Assembly (NCBI GenBank): GCA_021162845.1
Contig: JAGGXX010000061.1
Coordinates: 1 to 64,000 of the forward strand
Source: Thermoprotei archaeon
GTDB taxonomy: Archaea; Thermoproteota; Thermoprotei; QMSL01; B3-G16
Direction: 5' to 3'
DNA length: 64,000 nt
Made by a program: the position numbers and the translations under genes
Notes under the pieces: model-generated
Database searches by the model: none
What the model was told of the DNA's origin: nothing
Seen by the model: only the letters and a program-made list of their open reading frames with translations
In this document: positions 17,405 through 25,894 of the stretch, in pieces
How positions within the stretch are numbered: the stretch's first letter is position 1
Layout: each line of letters begins with the position of its first letter

Positions 17405-18919
17405 TTATTTACATTCCTCAATGCTTCTCGCAAGCTCATAAGCCAGTTCCTCAAGGACTCTGGTTCCGCCTACTGACCCGTAGGCGTAGAGCACCCCGAT
17501 CACTATGAGGAGTAGAGCTAGAAGTGGGCCTGGGAATAGCATGGTCTTAGGCACGCTTGATAAACTAGCCAGCTCCGATTTGGGGTTCGTAAGGAATGCC
17601 CTGTACCAAGAAATGGAGATCGCGGTCAGAGTAATGAGCGCAGTAGCTATCACCATGACCCTTAAGTACATCGGTACATATGAGTTGAGGGATAACTCCC
17701 TTAAGGTGCCATAGCCAGCGAACCCGGGCACTAATCCTAGCGATAGACAACTTATCCAAAACGTTGCGTTCCCAATGGAATAGGTTCTCCAGGCACCGCC
17801 CATGTAGTTAAGATCTTCTGCATGGGAAATCCTTATCACGACGCCTGTATCAAAGAAGAGCTGTGCTTTGGCTAACCCGTGGTTGATCATGTGCATCAGC
17901 GCTCCTCCTAGGAGGATCACGGCGCTATCAGCATTTGACTTTGAGAGGTAGAGCGCCAGGAATATCGCGATGTAGCCTATTTCCGAGATCGTCGAAAAAG
18001 CCCAAACGCGCTTTATGCCACATATGTGCACTGGACCTACGTGAAACCTACTATACCTGCTACCCCCTGTGGCCTCTATCAATGCTTCAAGGGCGCCTAT
18101 CAACAGGCTCAAGGTCCCTAATGCGATGAGCGTGTTGATTAGCAGTGAGCTGACTTCCGTAAGTACACTATACATCCTCAGGAGGACGAATGCCGCTGAT
18201 TGAACTAAGGCGGCGCTTAATAAGGCCGATACAGGCACGGGTGCCTCGCTATGTGCAGATGGAAGCCATAGGAGCCCGAAGGGAACGAGACCTGCTTTAA
18301 TGGAAAAGCCTAATGTGTAGATCAGTAACACGAGCTCTTTCACGTCCACTGGGAGCTCACTTATGGCTGCGATGCTCAAGTTCCCCACATAGTAGTACTG
18401 CACCGCTAAGCCTGTCAATATTAGCATTGCAGCCAGGACATTGAGCGCGAGGAACCTAGTGGCAGCGCGTAAATTGCTGCGCCTCCTATTGAACGTTATC
18501 AATACACCCCCTACGGCCGTCCCGAGCTCAAACGTCAAATATATCAGCGAGATATCCGAGGCTAACACTATGTAGATCATGGATAGGATGAAGATCAGTA
18601 ATAACGAGCTATAGAGATCATAACGTGGCTCATGATCCATGTACCCGAAGCTATAGATGACCGCCAATAACCCCAAGAAGACCAACAGGGCGGACATCAG
18701 GCTTGTAGCTGAATTGAGGACATAGCTGTAAGCTTCGAATTCGCTTCCAGAGATAAGGCACAAGGAGAGGACGTAAAGTAGTAGGCATAGGGAAATGACC
18801 ATCGTTATAGCTGATATGGCGTTCGCGAATCTCCGAGCTTTATTAGCTAACGTCAGGGATACCAATGCCGAGCTAGAGATGAGCACTAATGGCATGAGCA
18901 CGAAGATGGCCCCGCTCAT
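17405..18919 (-). CDS. Antiporter-like membrane subunit (NuoL/M/N, HyfB/MrpD type)
   Basis: The 504-residue protein has about 14 membrane helices. TFELGTAVGGVLITFNRRR (helix 5 with the conserved Glu region) and a helix with SIKAGLVPFGLLWLPSAHSE (Lys and the 'P..HSEAP' signature, followed by APVPVSALLSA) mark the proton_antipo_M domain. GALMHMINHGLAKAQLFF is the helix 10-12 region. It would pump H+ or Na+ when coupled to H2 chemistry. Its start overlaps the 111-residue membrane gene by four bases. Only one such subunit is visible, as in small Ech/CooM-type complexes. Confidence 0.9.
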   Translation of the reverse strand: MSGAIFVLMPLVLISSSALVSLTLANKARRFANAISAITMVISLCLLLYVLSLCLISGSEFEAYSYVLNSATSLMSALLVFLGLLAVIYSFGYMDHEPRYDLYSSLLLIFILSMIYIVLASDISLIYLTFELGTAVGGVLITFNRRRSNLRAATRFLALNVLAAMLILTGLAVQYYYVGNLSIAAISELPVDVKELVLLIYTLGFSIKAGLVPFGLLWLPSAHSEAPVPVSALLSAALVQSAAFVLLRMYSVLTEVSSLLINTLIALGTLSLLIGALEALIEATGGSRYSRFHVGPVHICGIKRVWAFSTISEIGYIAIFLALYLSKSNADSAVILLGGALMHMINHGLAKAQLFFDTGVVIRISHAEDLNYMGGAWRTYSIGNATFWISCLSLGLVPGFAGYGTLRELSLNSYVPMYLRVMVIATALITLTAISISWYRAFLTNPKSELASLSSVPKTMLFPGPLLALLLIVIGVLYAYGSVGGTRVLEELAYELARSIEECK

Positions 18920-19251
18920 CCCTTAAACACCGTCCTATCGCGATAGAGCTCCCATCTCTCATCGAAATTCCCGAGGTATGGAATCCCAGTCGAGTAGAGT
19001 TCTTCGCTGGAGATATACGGTGGTCTTGAAGCTCCACCCGTAAATACGTCTTCGGGCTTAACCCTTCTTGGGGACATGGAAATTAACGAGATGTACAGTA
19101 CAGTGAAGATGAGGCATGCCGTAGTAAGCTCTATGAAGAGCCACATAAGGGGGAAACGTAACTTCAATGGTAAGGCTGTGGAAAACGTACCCCCAAGCAT
19201 ACTGGCTATCATTAAGATCAACGCTAGCCATAAGTACTCTCGCCTTCGCAT
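18916..19251 (-). CDS. Small membrane protein of the hydrogenase cluster, unknown
   Basis: I do not recognise the family of this 111-residue protein. Two hydrophobic helices (about residues 7-27 and 33-57) are followed by a polar tail, with DVFTGGASRPPY and STGIPYLGNFDERW, predicted to lie on one side of the membrane. Translational overlap with the antiporter subunit and conserved strand suggest an accessory subunit of the same complex, perhaps a NuoA- or HyfE-like spacer. It starts with ATG. The divergent gene at 19376 encodes the ferredoxin subunit. Confidence 0.65.
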   Translation of the reverse strand: MRRREYLWLALILMIASMLGGTFSTALPLKLRFPLMWLFIELTTACLIFTVLYISLISMSPRRVKPEDVFTGGASRPPYISSEELYSTGIPYLGNFDERWELYRDRTVFKG

Positions 19252-19375
19252 AAGATCCCCCAGCGCTACGGAGATTATCCTTCCACTATTTCGATATTTA
19301 TGTTTTCTTCATGAGCGCTGATAAGCAAAGCTTTTTACCTCACGATAGCATTTCTTTATGCCGAGCTGATACCCC

Positions 19376-19963
19376 ATGAGCAGAGCCTTGATGAAAGAGC
19401 TGATTAAAGGCCTTTTAAAGCCCTTCACTATAGGTTATCCCTCAGTTGCTCCAAGAAAATACGCTCAGATCGTTGAAGGCCTTCGTGGTAAGCATGAAGT
19501 TCAGGAGGATAAATGCATAGGATGTGGAGCTTGTGCGAGGAGGTGCTCAACCGGTGCTCTTAAACTCACGGATCATGAGTTTAAGAGGACGTTAAGCGTA
19601 AGCCTGAAGGAGTGCATATTCTGCTATAGGTGCGTTGAGGTATGTCCTGAGGATGCGTTATCCCTAAGTACGGATTTTGAGCTAGCCCGTACGAGAGATG
19701 AAGAACGGGATCTAGAGATCAAATGGATGAACGAATTGTCGAAGTGCCTAAACTGCGGAAAGCCTATAACGACCTCCAAACAGATCGAAAGGGTGCGTGA
19801 ACGCGTAATTGAGAATATAGCCCCTCAGGCTAAGGGAGTTATCGCCGAGGATCTGAAGGTCTTCTTGAATTACTGTCCCGCATGCAGAAAGGAGCTAGCG
19901 TATAAGCTGGGCTTCCATCCGGCCAAGTACTACCTCGTTTTAAGCACACGGAACGTTACTTAG
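19376..19963 (+). CDS. Hydrogenase ferredoxin subunit (NuoI/HycF/HyfH-like) with extra cysteine domain
   Basis: The 195-residue protein has two classic [4Fe-4S] motifs, CIGCGACARRCS near residue 47 and CIFCYRCVEVCP near 80, typical of NuoI-like subunits bridging electron input and small subunit. PFTIGYPSVAPRKY at the N-terminus is a common HycF/MbhN feature. Unusually, the C-terminus adds a separate pair of CxxC knuckles (CLNCGKP and CPACRKE), suggesting a zinc-ribbon or rubredoxin-like domain. It starts with ATG and lies 17 bases upstream of the small-subunit gene. Confidence 0.87.
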   Translation: MSRALMKELIKGLLKPFTIGYPSVAPRKYAQIVEGLRGKHEVQEDKCIGCGACARRCSTGALKLTDHEFKRTLSVSLKECIFCYRCVEVCPEDALSLSTDFELARTRDEERDLEIKWMNELSKCLNCGKPITTSKQIERVRERVIENIAPQAKGVIAEDLKVFLNYCPACRKELAYKLGFHPAKYYLVLSTRNVT

Positions 19964-19980
19964 GGGGAGGTGCGGTATCC

Positions 19981-20445
19981 ATGATGAGAAGAAGAGCCTT
20001 CAGGTATTCCCCCTGGATATTCCACCTTCATTGCGGTGGATGTAATGGCTGCGATATAGAACTCTTGGCGACGTTAACCCCTAGATATGATGTAGAGCGA
20101 TTGGGCATAAAGCTCGTGTCATCACCGAGACATGCTGATATACTGGTCGTGACAGGTCCCATGCCCAAGCACATAATCCCTTTCGCTAAGAGGGTTTATG
20201 AGCAAGTACCTGAACCGAAGGTCGTAGTAGCCGTAGGCTCATGCGCGTGTAGCGGTGGCGTGTTCGCGGGCATTGATGTAAATGAGGAGAATTACGCTCT
20301 GGTCGGACCCATCGATAAAGTATTTCCCGTTGACGTTTACGTACCAGGATGTCCACCCAAGCCCGAGGCCATAATACAAGGCATAGCCAAGGCGATACAA
20401 GTACTGTCAACGAAGGCTGTTTCGTCAAAAAGTTTAAGGCGATAG
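19981..20445 (+). CDS. [NiFe] hydrogenase small subunit (NuoB/EchC/HycG-like)
   Basis: The 154-residue protein carries the proximal [4Fe-4S] cluster: C21 and C24 in CGGCNGCD, C88 or C90 in GSCACSG, and C124 in VPGCPPKPE. VVTGPMPKHI is the conserved subunit-interface loop. It lacks the larger C-terminal cluster domain of uptake hydrogenase small subunits, as expected for group 4 enzymes. It pairs with the large subunit at 14661 despite being 4 kb away. Its 3' end nearly abuts a convergent CCG-domain gene. Confidence 0.92.
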   Translation: MMRRRAFRYSPWIFHLHCGGCNGCDIELLATLTPRYDVERLGIKLVSSPRHADILVVTGPMPKHIIPFAKRVYEQVPEPKVVVAVGSCACSGGVFAGIDVNEENYALVGPIDKVFPVDVYVPGCPPKPEAIIQGIAKAIQVLSTKAVSSKSLRR

Positions 20446-20455
20446 TAAGATTTCT

Positions 20456-21238
20456 TCAAGGTATCGCTAAGCTTTCAGCCACCAGCTGGCTTATATCGAT
20501 AACCTTAATCGGTATGTCGTACCTCTCCGAGGCATATCTGAAGTTGACATAACATTGAGGGCAAGCGCTTACGATGGCATCAACCCCCAGCCTTCTCGCC
20601 TCCCTAAGTCGCTCACTCGCAATGGCCATGGAGACCTCCGGGTGTAGTCCCCATATTCCTCCTCCGCCACCACAGCAAAGGGAATCCTCCATTCGCTCCT
20701 CGAACTCTACGAGCTCTATGCCCGGCAGCCGCCTCAAAATAAACCTAGGTTCCTCGAAGACCCCCATTCTACGTCCCAATTCACATGGATCATGATAGGC
20801 TACCTTCCTATAGCCCTTCACACTCTCTCCCTGTAGCACAAGCTTTCCTTCCTTAATGGCTTCGGCTATTATCTCGGTTAGGTGCTTTACCTTAGGGAGC
20901 TTAACCCCGAAGATGTCCCGATAATCCCTAGCGAAGGTTCTATAACAAGCTGGACAAGGGGTAACTATCAATGAGGCATTGGTGTTCAAGATCAGCTCGA
21001 CTACCCTCTTGACGTACCCTCCTAGTTCCTTAACGTAACCGTAGCATAGGGCCCCTCTTCCACAGCATAACTCCTCATCCCTCAAGCACGTTACTTCACC
21101 TGGAAAAAGTGAGTGAAGTATCTTAAACGTGGCCTCCGCTATCCCTGGTGCCCTTAACCTAGTGGTGCACCCTAGCCAACATAGTACAGGTCTCTTCATC
21201 TGCTTAGTCCTCCTGAGTACTACTTCCTGCTCTTCCAC
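20456..21238 (-). CDS. CCG-domain (HdrB/D-like) iron-sulfur protein
   Basis: The 260-residue protein has two cysteine-rich domains. The first uses C20/C24, C58-C59 and C95/C98, with extra C51 and C65. The second uses C152, C188-C189, C226 and C229 in DSLCCGGGGG and SACPQCY. It resembles the C-terminal part of HdrD, GlpC or LutA, which handle disulfides or thiolates through noncubane clusters. It starts with GTG and overlaps the 3' end of the lipoyl-carrier gene by 19 bases on the same strand, so the two are co-translated. A redox partnership with the lipoyl protein is an inference. Confidence 0.85.
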   Translation of the reverse strand: MEEQEVVLRRTKQMKRPVLCWLGCTTRLRAPGIAEATFKILHSLFPGEVTCLRDEELCCGRGALCYGYVKELGGYVKRVVELILNTNASLIVTPCPACYRTFARDYRDIFGVKLPKVKHLTEIIAEAIKEGKLVLQGESVKGYRKVAYHDPCELGRRMGVFEEPRFILRRLPGIELVEFEERMEDSLCCGGGGGIWGLHPEVSMAIASERLREARRLGVDAIVSACPQCYVNFRYASERYDIPIKVIDISQLVAESLAIP

Positions 21239-21651
21239 TTCTCCACTTCTTCCTTATACCACTTAACGGCCTCTTCCCCAGTTAACAGCTTCTTCATATC
21301 CTCCTCCAGGTTAAGGGGCTTGAGAATCGCCATCCATCCTTTTTCGTAGGGATCTTTGCTCAGGATCCTGGGTCTCCTCCTCACCTCTTTATTTACCTCA
21401 ATCACCTCCCCCGTTATGGGGGATTCTATTGGGCCTACCCACTTCGCGCTTTCTAAGGTTCCTAGTCCTTCCCCTTGCTTGACTTTACTCCCCTTCGGCC
21501 TTAGCCTTATCATTATTATCCTGCCGGCCATCTCGATCCCTAGATGCGTCATGCCGACTATCGCTTTATCCCCTTCAAGCTTAACCCAAGTATGTCCATG
21601 AGGCCAATAGTACCTGTCCTCCATCAGCAAATAGCCGTCCACCTCGACCAT
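21220..21651 (-). CDS. GcvH-like lipoyl carrier protein
   Basis: A 143-residue protein of the GcvH/lipoate-binding family. HGHTWVKLEGDKAIVGMT, then TLESAKWVGPIESPITGEV place the predicted lipoylated lysine at K70; the C-terminus is helical with KGWMAILKP. No glycine-cleavage P or T protein is nearby; the partner in the operon is a CCG iron-sulfur protein. That resembles the LbpA proteins of sulfur-oxidising Hdr-like systems, where lipoyl-bound intermediates are oxidised. A box A-like CTTATATG (minus strand, about 21695-21702) precedes it. An orphan glycine-cleavage role is the alternative. Confidence 0.83.
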   Translation of the reverse strand: MVEVDGYLLMEDRYYWPHGHTWVKLEGDKAIVGMTHLGIEMAGRIIMIRLRPKGSKVKQGEGLGTLESAKWVGPIESPITGEVIEVNKEVRRRPRILSKDPYEKGWMAILKPLNLEEDMKKLLTGEEAVKWYKEEVEKWKSRK

Positions 21652-21899
21652 ATGCTAACACCCCTTTTCTATCGTTCTATTCGTCCTCTCATATAAGTTA
21701 TTAAGCTTATCCTCATCTTAGCCTTTAAAAACGGGGAAATTAATGAGAATGAGGTGATAAGATGGTTGGGGGGTTTAATGGATGATCAGCGAGAGTTACA
21801 TATCTTCATTAACTCCGATTTGGTACCCCTCATCATCTGAGGAATTAACATGCGATTATCATATATTAAGATCTCTTTTAATGATGAGAGGAGATCCTG

Positions 21900-22556
21900 A
21901 TGGAAGATCGCTGGATAGTATTCTTCGATGTCGATGGCACGTTACTAGAACAGCCTAAATCCAGTTGGCGTCTGATACACGAGATCCTAGGTACGGAGGC
22001 TAAAGCCGACGAGTACGCTGAATTGTATAGGCTCGGGCGTATAACTTATGAGGAGTGGGCTAGGCTCGACGCTAGCTTATGGCGTGGCCAGGATTATGCG
22101 GAATTGAGGAAAATGGTGCTCCATAGGCTGAAGTTGCGTGAGGGTGCCAGGGAGCTATTCACTCTGCTTAAGGGTCTTAATGCCGTCACGGTCCTTATAA
22201 GTGCTGGTCTCTCTTTAGTGGTCGAGCCCGTAGCCAAGGAGCTGGGGGCTGATGTCGCGTTATCCAATAAGCTAATCGTTAAGGAGGGCAGGCTAACAGG
22301 TGAGGTCGAAGTCCTCGTAGACTTTCATGGTAAAGGAGAGATAGCAAAGGGCATCATAAAGAGGTTAGGGCTTTCCCAGGAGAGGACGATCGCTGTAGGC
22401 GATGACCTTAACGATATATCCATATTCGCCGTAGTAGCGCATCCCATAGCTTATAATCCCTCTGCCCCGGAGGTCGCTAAGAAAGCGAGATACGTGATAT
22501 ACTCGAGGACTTTGTACCCACTGAAAGCCCTCTTATCAACATTAATCCTTTCCTAG
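21900..22556 (+). CDS. HAD-superfamily phosphatase, SerB-like (subfamily IB)
   Basis: The 218-residue protein has HAD motifs I (VFFDVDGTLLEQ), II (VTVLISAGLS), III (Lys in HGKGEIAKG) and IV (AVGDDLNDISIF). The cap and motif spacing resemble phosphoserine phosphatase, but the substrate-binding residues cannot be judged. It probably hydrolyses a small phosphomonoester. Either this or the HAD protein at 11596 may act as histidinol-phosphatase. ATG start with GAGGAG upstream at 21888-21893. The next gene starts 20 bases after its stop. Confidence 0.8.
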   Translation: MEDRWIVFFDVDGTLLEQPKSSWRLIHEILGTEAKADEYAELYRLGRITYEEWARLDASLWRGQDYAELRKMVLHRLKLREGARELFTLLKGLNAVTVLISAGLSLVVEPVAKELGADVALSNKLIVKEGRLTGEVEVLVDFHGKGEIAKGIIKRLGLSQERTIAVGDDLNDISIFAVVAHPIAYNPSAPEVAKKARYVIYSRTLYPLKALLSTLILS

Positions 22557-22575
22557 GAAGACCTAAGGTTAGTGG

Positions 22576-25500
22576 ATGAGGGATAATTTAATAATTCGCA
22601 TCTCAGATACGTTATTTACTGACGCCTTTGAGGTGAGTGATATTAAGGTACATAAATTGTCTGTTTTGCTCTTGTTGCTCGTCATGCTCTCGTTATGGAC
22701 TACGGCCTCCTCAGAGGCCATTGGCACCATCAGAGGTTATATATACGACGCGAAAACAGGCCTACCACTAAAGAATGCTTATGTGCTCATATTAGATTAT
22801 ATTAACTTCAAGACATACATCGTGAGGACCAATGAGAAGGGGTATTATGAACGCGCACTTCCCTATGGGAAATACTGCATATTCGTGGTTCATGATGCTC
22901 CTGAGACCCCGGGCATCGATTATGTACCCTCATATGATCCCCATGCCTCTTTTGATAACCCTCTAACGTTAGGCTATGAGCGGCCTGAGTACGTGAGCAA
23001 CTTATCCTTAGTGCCAGGCGCTTCCTTAAGCCTGAAGGGCATGATGGAGTACGTGGGAGGCACATATACGGGCTACTACGCTGTATACCTTCTTGATGGT
23101 TCGATGCGAAGGCTCCGTTTGCGGGATTACTATCCTAACCTGAAGGGAAGGCCCATCGTCACATATGGCAACTCCATAATAGACTTCATGTACCTAAGGG
23201 ACGCTCTCCCGGAGGTATTCCGTGAAGACTCTATGGTTGTAGTGCCCGCGGATATAGGGGTATACCCGCTTTTCTCCGCTATAGTGTTCGATAGCAGGAA
23301 GAACGGTCTAGAAAGGTTTAACTTCACGATAGACTTGAACGGCTCCCCGTTCCTCCTAGGCAAAGGAGATCATCTGACCGTGAACTATACGAAAAAGGCT
23401 TTGTATCAGCTTATAACCCTGGAACGCTCCGATTTCGCTTTTGCAGAAAGTCGCCTTGAGGAAGCTGAAAGCTTAGGCTTCTATGTGGCTTCCGAAAGGG
23501 ATGACTTAAGAATGTCCTTAAATAAGCTCTCCCAGGCTGAAGCTCTCATAGAGCAAGGAGAATATATCAAGGCCTTGTTGATGCTAGGAGAGGTCTACAT
23601 CACGTGTAGGCATGTCCTAATGAAGAGACTAAATTACATGTACGTGGTCGCAAAAGTCAGCGCATATATTCTCCCTAGCTTTTTGGCCTTCTTTGCTATG
23701 GCCTTAGCGTTCTTCCTTTATGAGACCCCAAGGAAGAAGGCTTTATCGTTCATAGTACTCTATGTGGTCTCAATGGCTGGTTTCTGTCTGGCGTATCCAG
23801 GCTTCCACCTCGTGATGAGCTTAGGCGAGACTAGGAATTTCATCCTCGTATCCTTAGCCTCTGGGCTATGCATACTCTTCCTGGTCTTCCTACTTCCCAA
23901 GGTGTTCAAGGAGCCTGAGCTTCCAAGTGAGTTTAATAGGTTGTCCATCCTTGTCATCACCTTCTCCTTAGCCAAGCGCTATGCTAAATTAAGACGTCTA
24001 AGGCTTATCTTAACTCTATTCAGCATAGCCCTACTAATATGGGCGTTCACGACCCTTACCTCAATATCAACGGTATACGGGCTCTCCATAGATTCATATA
24101 GGCACGAGGGAGCAGCGAACGTGCGTGCTCTCATATTCAGGAGGATCATAGACGACATGCCTTATCAATTACCTTATCCCGATTACCTCTGGGCACAGAG
24201 GCTGGAGAGCGCGACGCTCGTTTCCCCTATAGCCTGGAGCGACGTAGATGCATCCGCTCAGTTCAAATTGAGATCGCGCTATGGGGAGGTAACGTTACGG
24301 GGCGTCATGGGTATCATCCCGTCATCCGAAGATAAGTTAGTTAACTTCAGGAGGGCCATCGTAGAGGGATCGATGCCCTCTGATGAGGAGAGAGGTTACA
24401 TCATGATATCGAGGGGCATTGCTGAGAGGATCAAGGTAAATATAAAGGACAAAGTACTTCTCGTGGTTCAGACAGGTACTATAAGGGTCGTGGTAGGTGA
24501 ATTCACGGTCAAGGCAATATTAGATGACAACTATCTATCTGCACTTAAAGACCTCGATGGCTATTCCTACTTACCTTGCATTAAACAAGGTGGCTCGCTA
24601 TCCCCCTTGGAGCCAGGAGACGTAGTATTCATGAGCTTCAATGACGCAATCCATCTTCCTCCCAAAGATGAGAAAGGCTTTTCGAAATACGTACACATAT
24701 ACCGCGTGCTAATCCAAGTCGATGAGAGTAGGATTAGTTACGAGGAATTGGCGAGGTCCATTGTCTACCTAAGGGGCTATCAGGCGTGGACCATTAATGA
24801 AGGGCTTATCAACCACTATTACTTTGGGGCCAAGCTCGAGATACGTGGTTATCAGGATCTATTAGCCCCGCTCCTCATAGTCATCATGAACGTAGGCATA
24901 GTGATGTATAGCGCCGTAAGGGAGAGGGAGAGAGATGTCCTCATATTCACGGCTGTGGGCTTTAACCCCACGCACTTAGCGCTTCTATTCATAGCGGAAT
25001 CCATTGTGATGGGTCTTGTAGGAGGAGGGTTAGGCTACTTGAGTGGCTTAGCTACATTCAAGTTCTTTTCATTCCTGGGTACGCAATACCAGATCAACAT
25101 AAGGGAGAAGTTGGAGTGGTACTGGAGCGTGATAGGTCTATTGTTGGCATTAGCAGTCTCCGTGGCCTCGTCGCTAAGGGCTGCCTTCAGGGCCATGTAC
25201 TTAGTGATACCGTCTCTTAAGCGTAAGATAAGGTTGGAGAGCGAGGCGGAGAGGAAGGAGATAATGACTAAGATAATGAGGGCTCATAGCGAGAAGAGAT
25301 ACGATATACCCCTTAGAATCCATGAACATGAGATCATATTCTTCGAGAATTTCTTCATCGATAGCTTAAGCGAGCTGACCTCTGGCCTCATGGAACGCGT
25401 GGAGAGGATAAGCTCACCACCTATGAAGGAGGAGGAGGGTAGGCGAGTTAAGAGCATAACGTTCAACTTCAAGGCTAGTAGGGAGGGAAGGCTGGAAGAA

Positions 25501-25680
25501 GTAGCGGTGGAGCTTAGGCTGATTAAGGAACGTAATAGAGACTACTTCGTGCCTCAGCTCTACACAAAGCCACTGATCCCCGAGACTTCGGTCGAAACGC
25601 TTGACAGGATAGCTGAGATAACGAAGGACATTTGCATGAGATGGTCCAGGGAGAAAAGCAGGATAATAAGCTCGATATAA
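22576..25680 (+). CDS. Large FtsX-like permease with N-terminal carboxypeptidase-regulatory-like domain
   Basis: This 1034-residue membrane protein starts with a hydrophobic helix (about residues 26-47). A beta-sandwich of the carboxypeptidase regulatory type follows (GTIRGYIYDAKTGLPLKNAY, about 49-110), then a long external region. A multi-helix block lies near 360-440, and a MacB-like periplasmic domain near 480-750. C-terminal helices contain the FtsX signature (YSAVRERERDVLIFTAVGF and GGGLGYLSGLATFKFF, about 770-870). A cytoplasmic tail of about 170 residues ends it. It is probably a mechanotransmitting permease. No ABC ATPase gene is adjacent, so its energy source and cargo are unknown. 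Confidence 0.75.
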   Translation: MRDNLIIRISDTLFTDAFEVSDIKVHKLSVLLLLLVMLSLWTTASSEAIGTIRGYIYDAKTGLPLKNAYVLILDYINFKTYIVRTNEKGYYERALPYGKYCIFVVHDAPETPGIDYVPSYDPHASFDNPLTLGYERPEYVSNLSLVPGASLSLKGMMEYVGGTYTGYYAVYLLDGSMRRLRLRDYYPNLKGRPIVTYGNSIIDFMYLRDALPEVFREDSMVVVPADIGVYPLFSAIVFDSRKNGLERFNFTIDLNGSPFLLGKGDHLTVNYTKKALYQLITLERSDFAFAESRLEEAESLGFYVASERDDLRMSLNKLSQAEALIEQGEYIKALLMLGEVYITCRHVLMKRLNYMYVVAKVSAYILPSFLAFFAMALAFFLYETPRKKALSFIVLYVVSMAGFCLAYPGFHLVMSLGETRNFILVSLASGLCILFLVFLLPKVFKEPELPSEFNRLSILVITFSLAKRYAKLRRLRLILTLFSIALLIWAFTTLTSISTVYGLSIDSYRHEGAANVRALIFRRIIDDMPYQLPYPDYLWAQRLESATLVSPIAWSDVDASAQFKLRSRYGEVTLRGVMGIIPSSEDKLVNFRRAIVEGSMPSDEERGYIMISRGIAERIKVNIKDKVLLVVQTGTIRVVVGEFTVKAILDDNYLSALKDLDGYSYLPCIKQGGSLSPLEPGDVVFMSFNDAIHLPPKDEKGFSKYVHIYRVLIQVDESRISYEELARSIVYLRGYQAWTINEGLINHYYFGAKLEIRGYQDLLAPLLIVIMNVGIVMYSAVRERERDVLIFTAVGFNPTHLALLFIAESIVMGLVGGGLGYLSGLATFKFFSFLGTQYQINIREKLEWYWSVIGLLLALAVSVASSLRAAFRAMYLVIPSLKRKIRLESEAERKEIMTKIMRAHSEKRYDIPLRIHEHEIIFFENFFIDSLSELTSGLMERVERISSPPMKEEEGRRVKSITFNFKASREGRLEEVAVELRLIKERNRDYFVPQLYTKPLIPETSVETLDRIAEITKDICMRWSREKSRIISSI

Positions 25681-25894
25681 GGGTATAGCCGGGAGCTGAC
25701 ACCCCTTTTCATCGGTACCCTCTTGGGTCTCTCGAGGGGCTCTAAGAATAATCAATTATAAGCGCCTTAAATTTTTATCTCCCTTCGTAAAGCTCAGGCC
25801 CTCATGAAGACCGAAGAAGGGAGGAACGTTATCACATGGTGTTACGAATCAAAATTTAATTGCTTATAACGGTTAAACATTAACCGGGCGCCGA

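Noticed and set aside
19261-19321. CAGCGCT/AGCGCTG inverted repeat in the divergent hydrogenase promoter region
   Set aside because: Seven base pairs separated by about 47 bases in one copy only; no further support for an operator.
21782-21958. 58-codon open frame upstream of and overlapping the HAD gene at 21900
   Set aside because: It runs through the start of a well-supported gene in another frame and has no family features or ribosome-binding site of its own.
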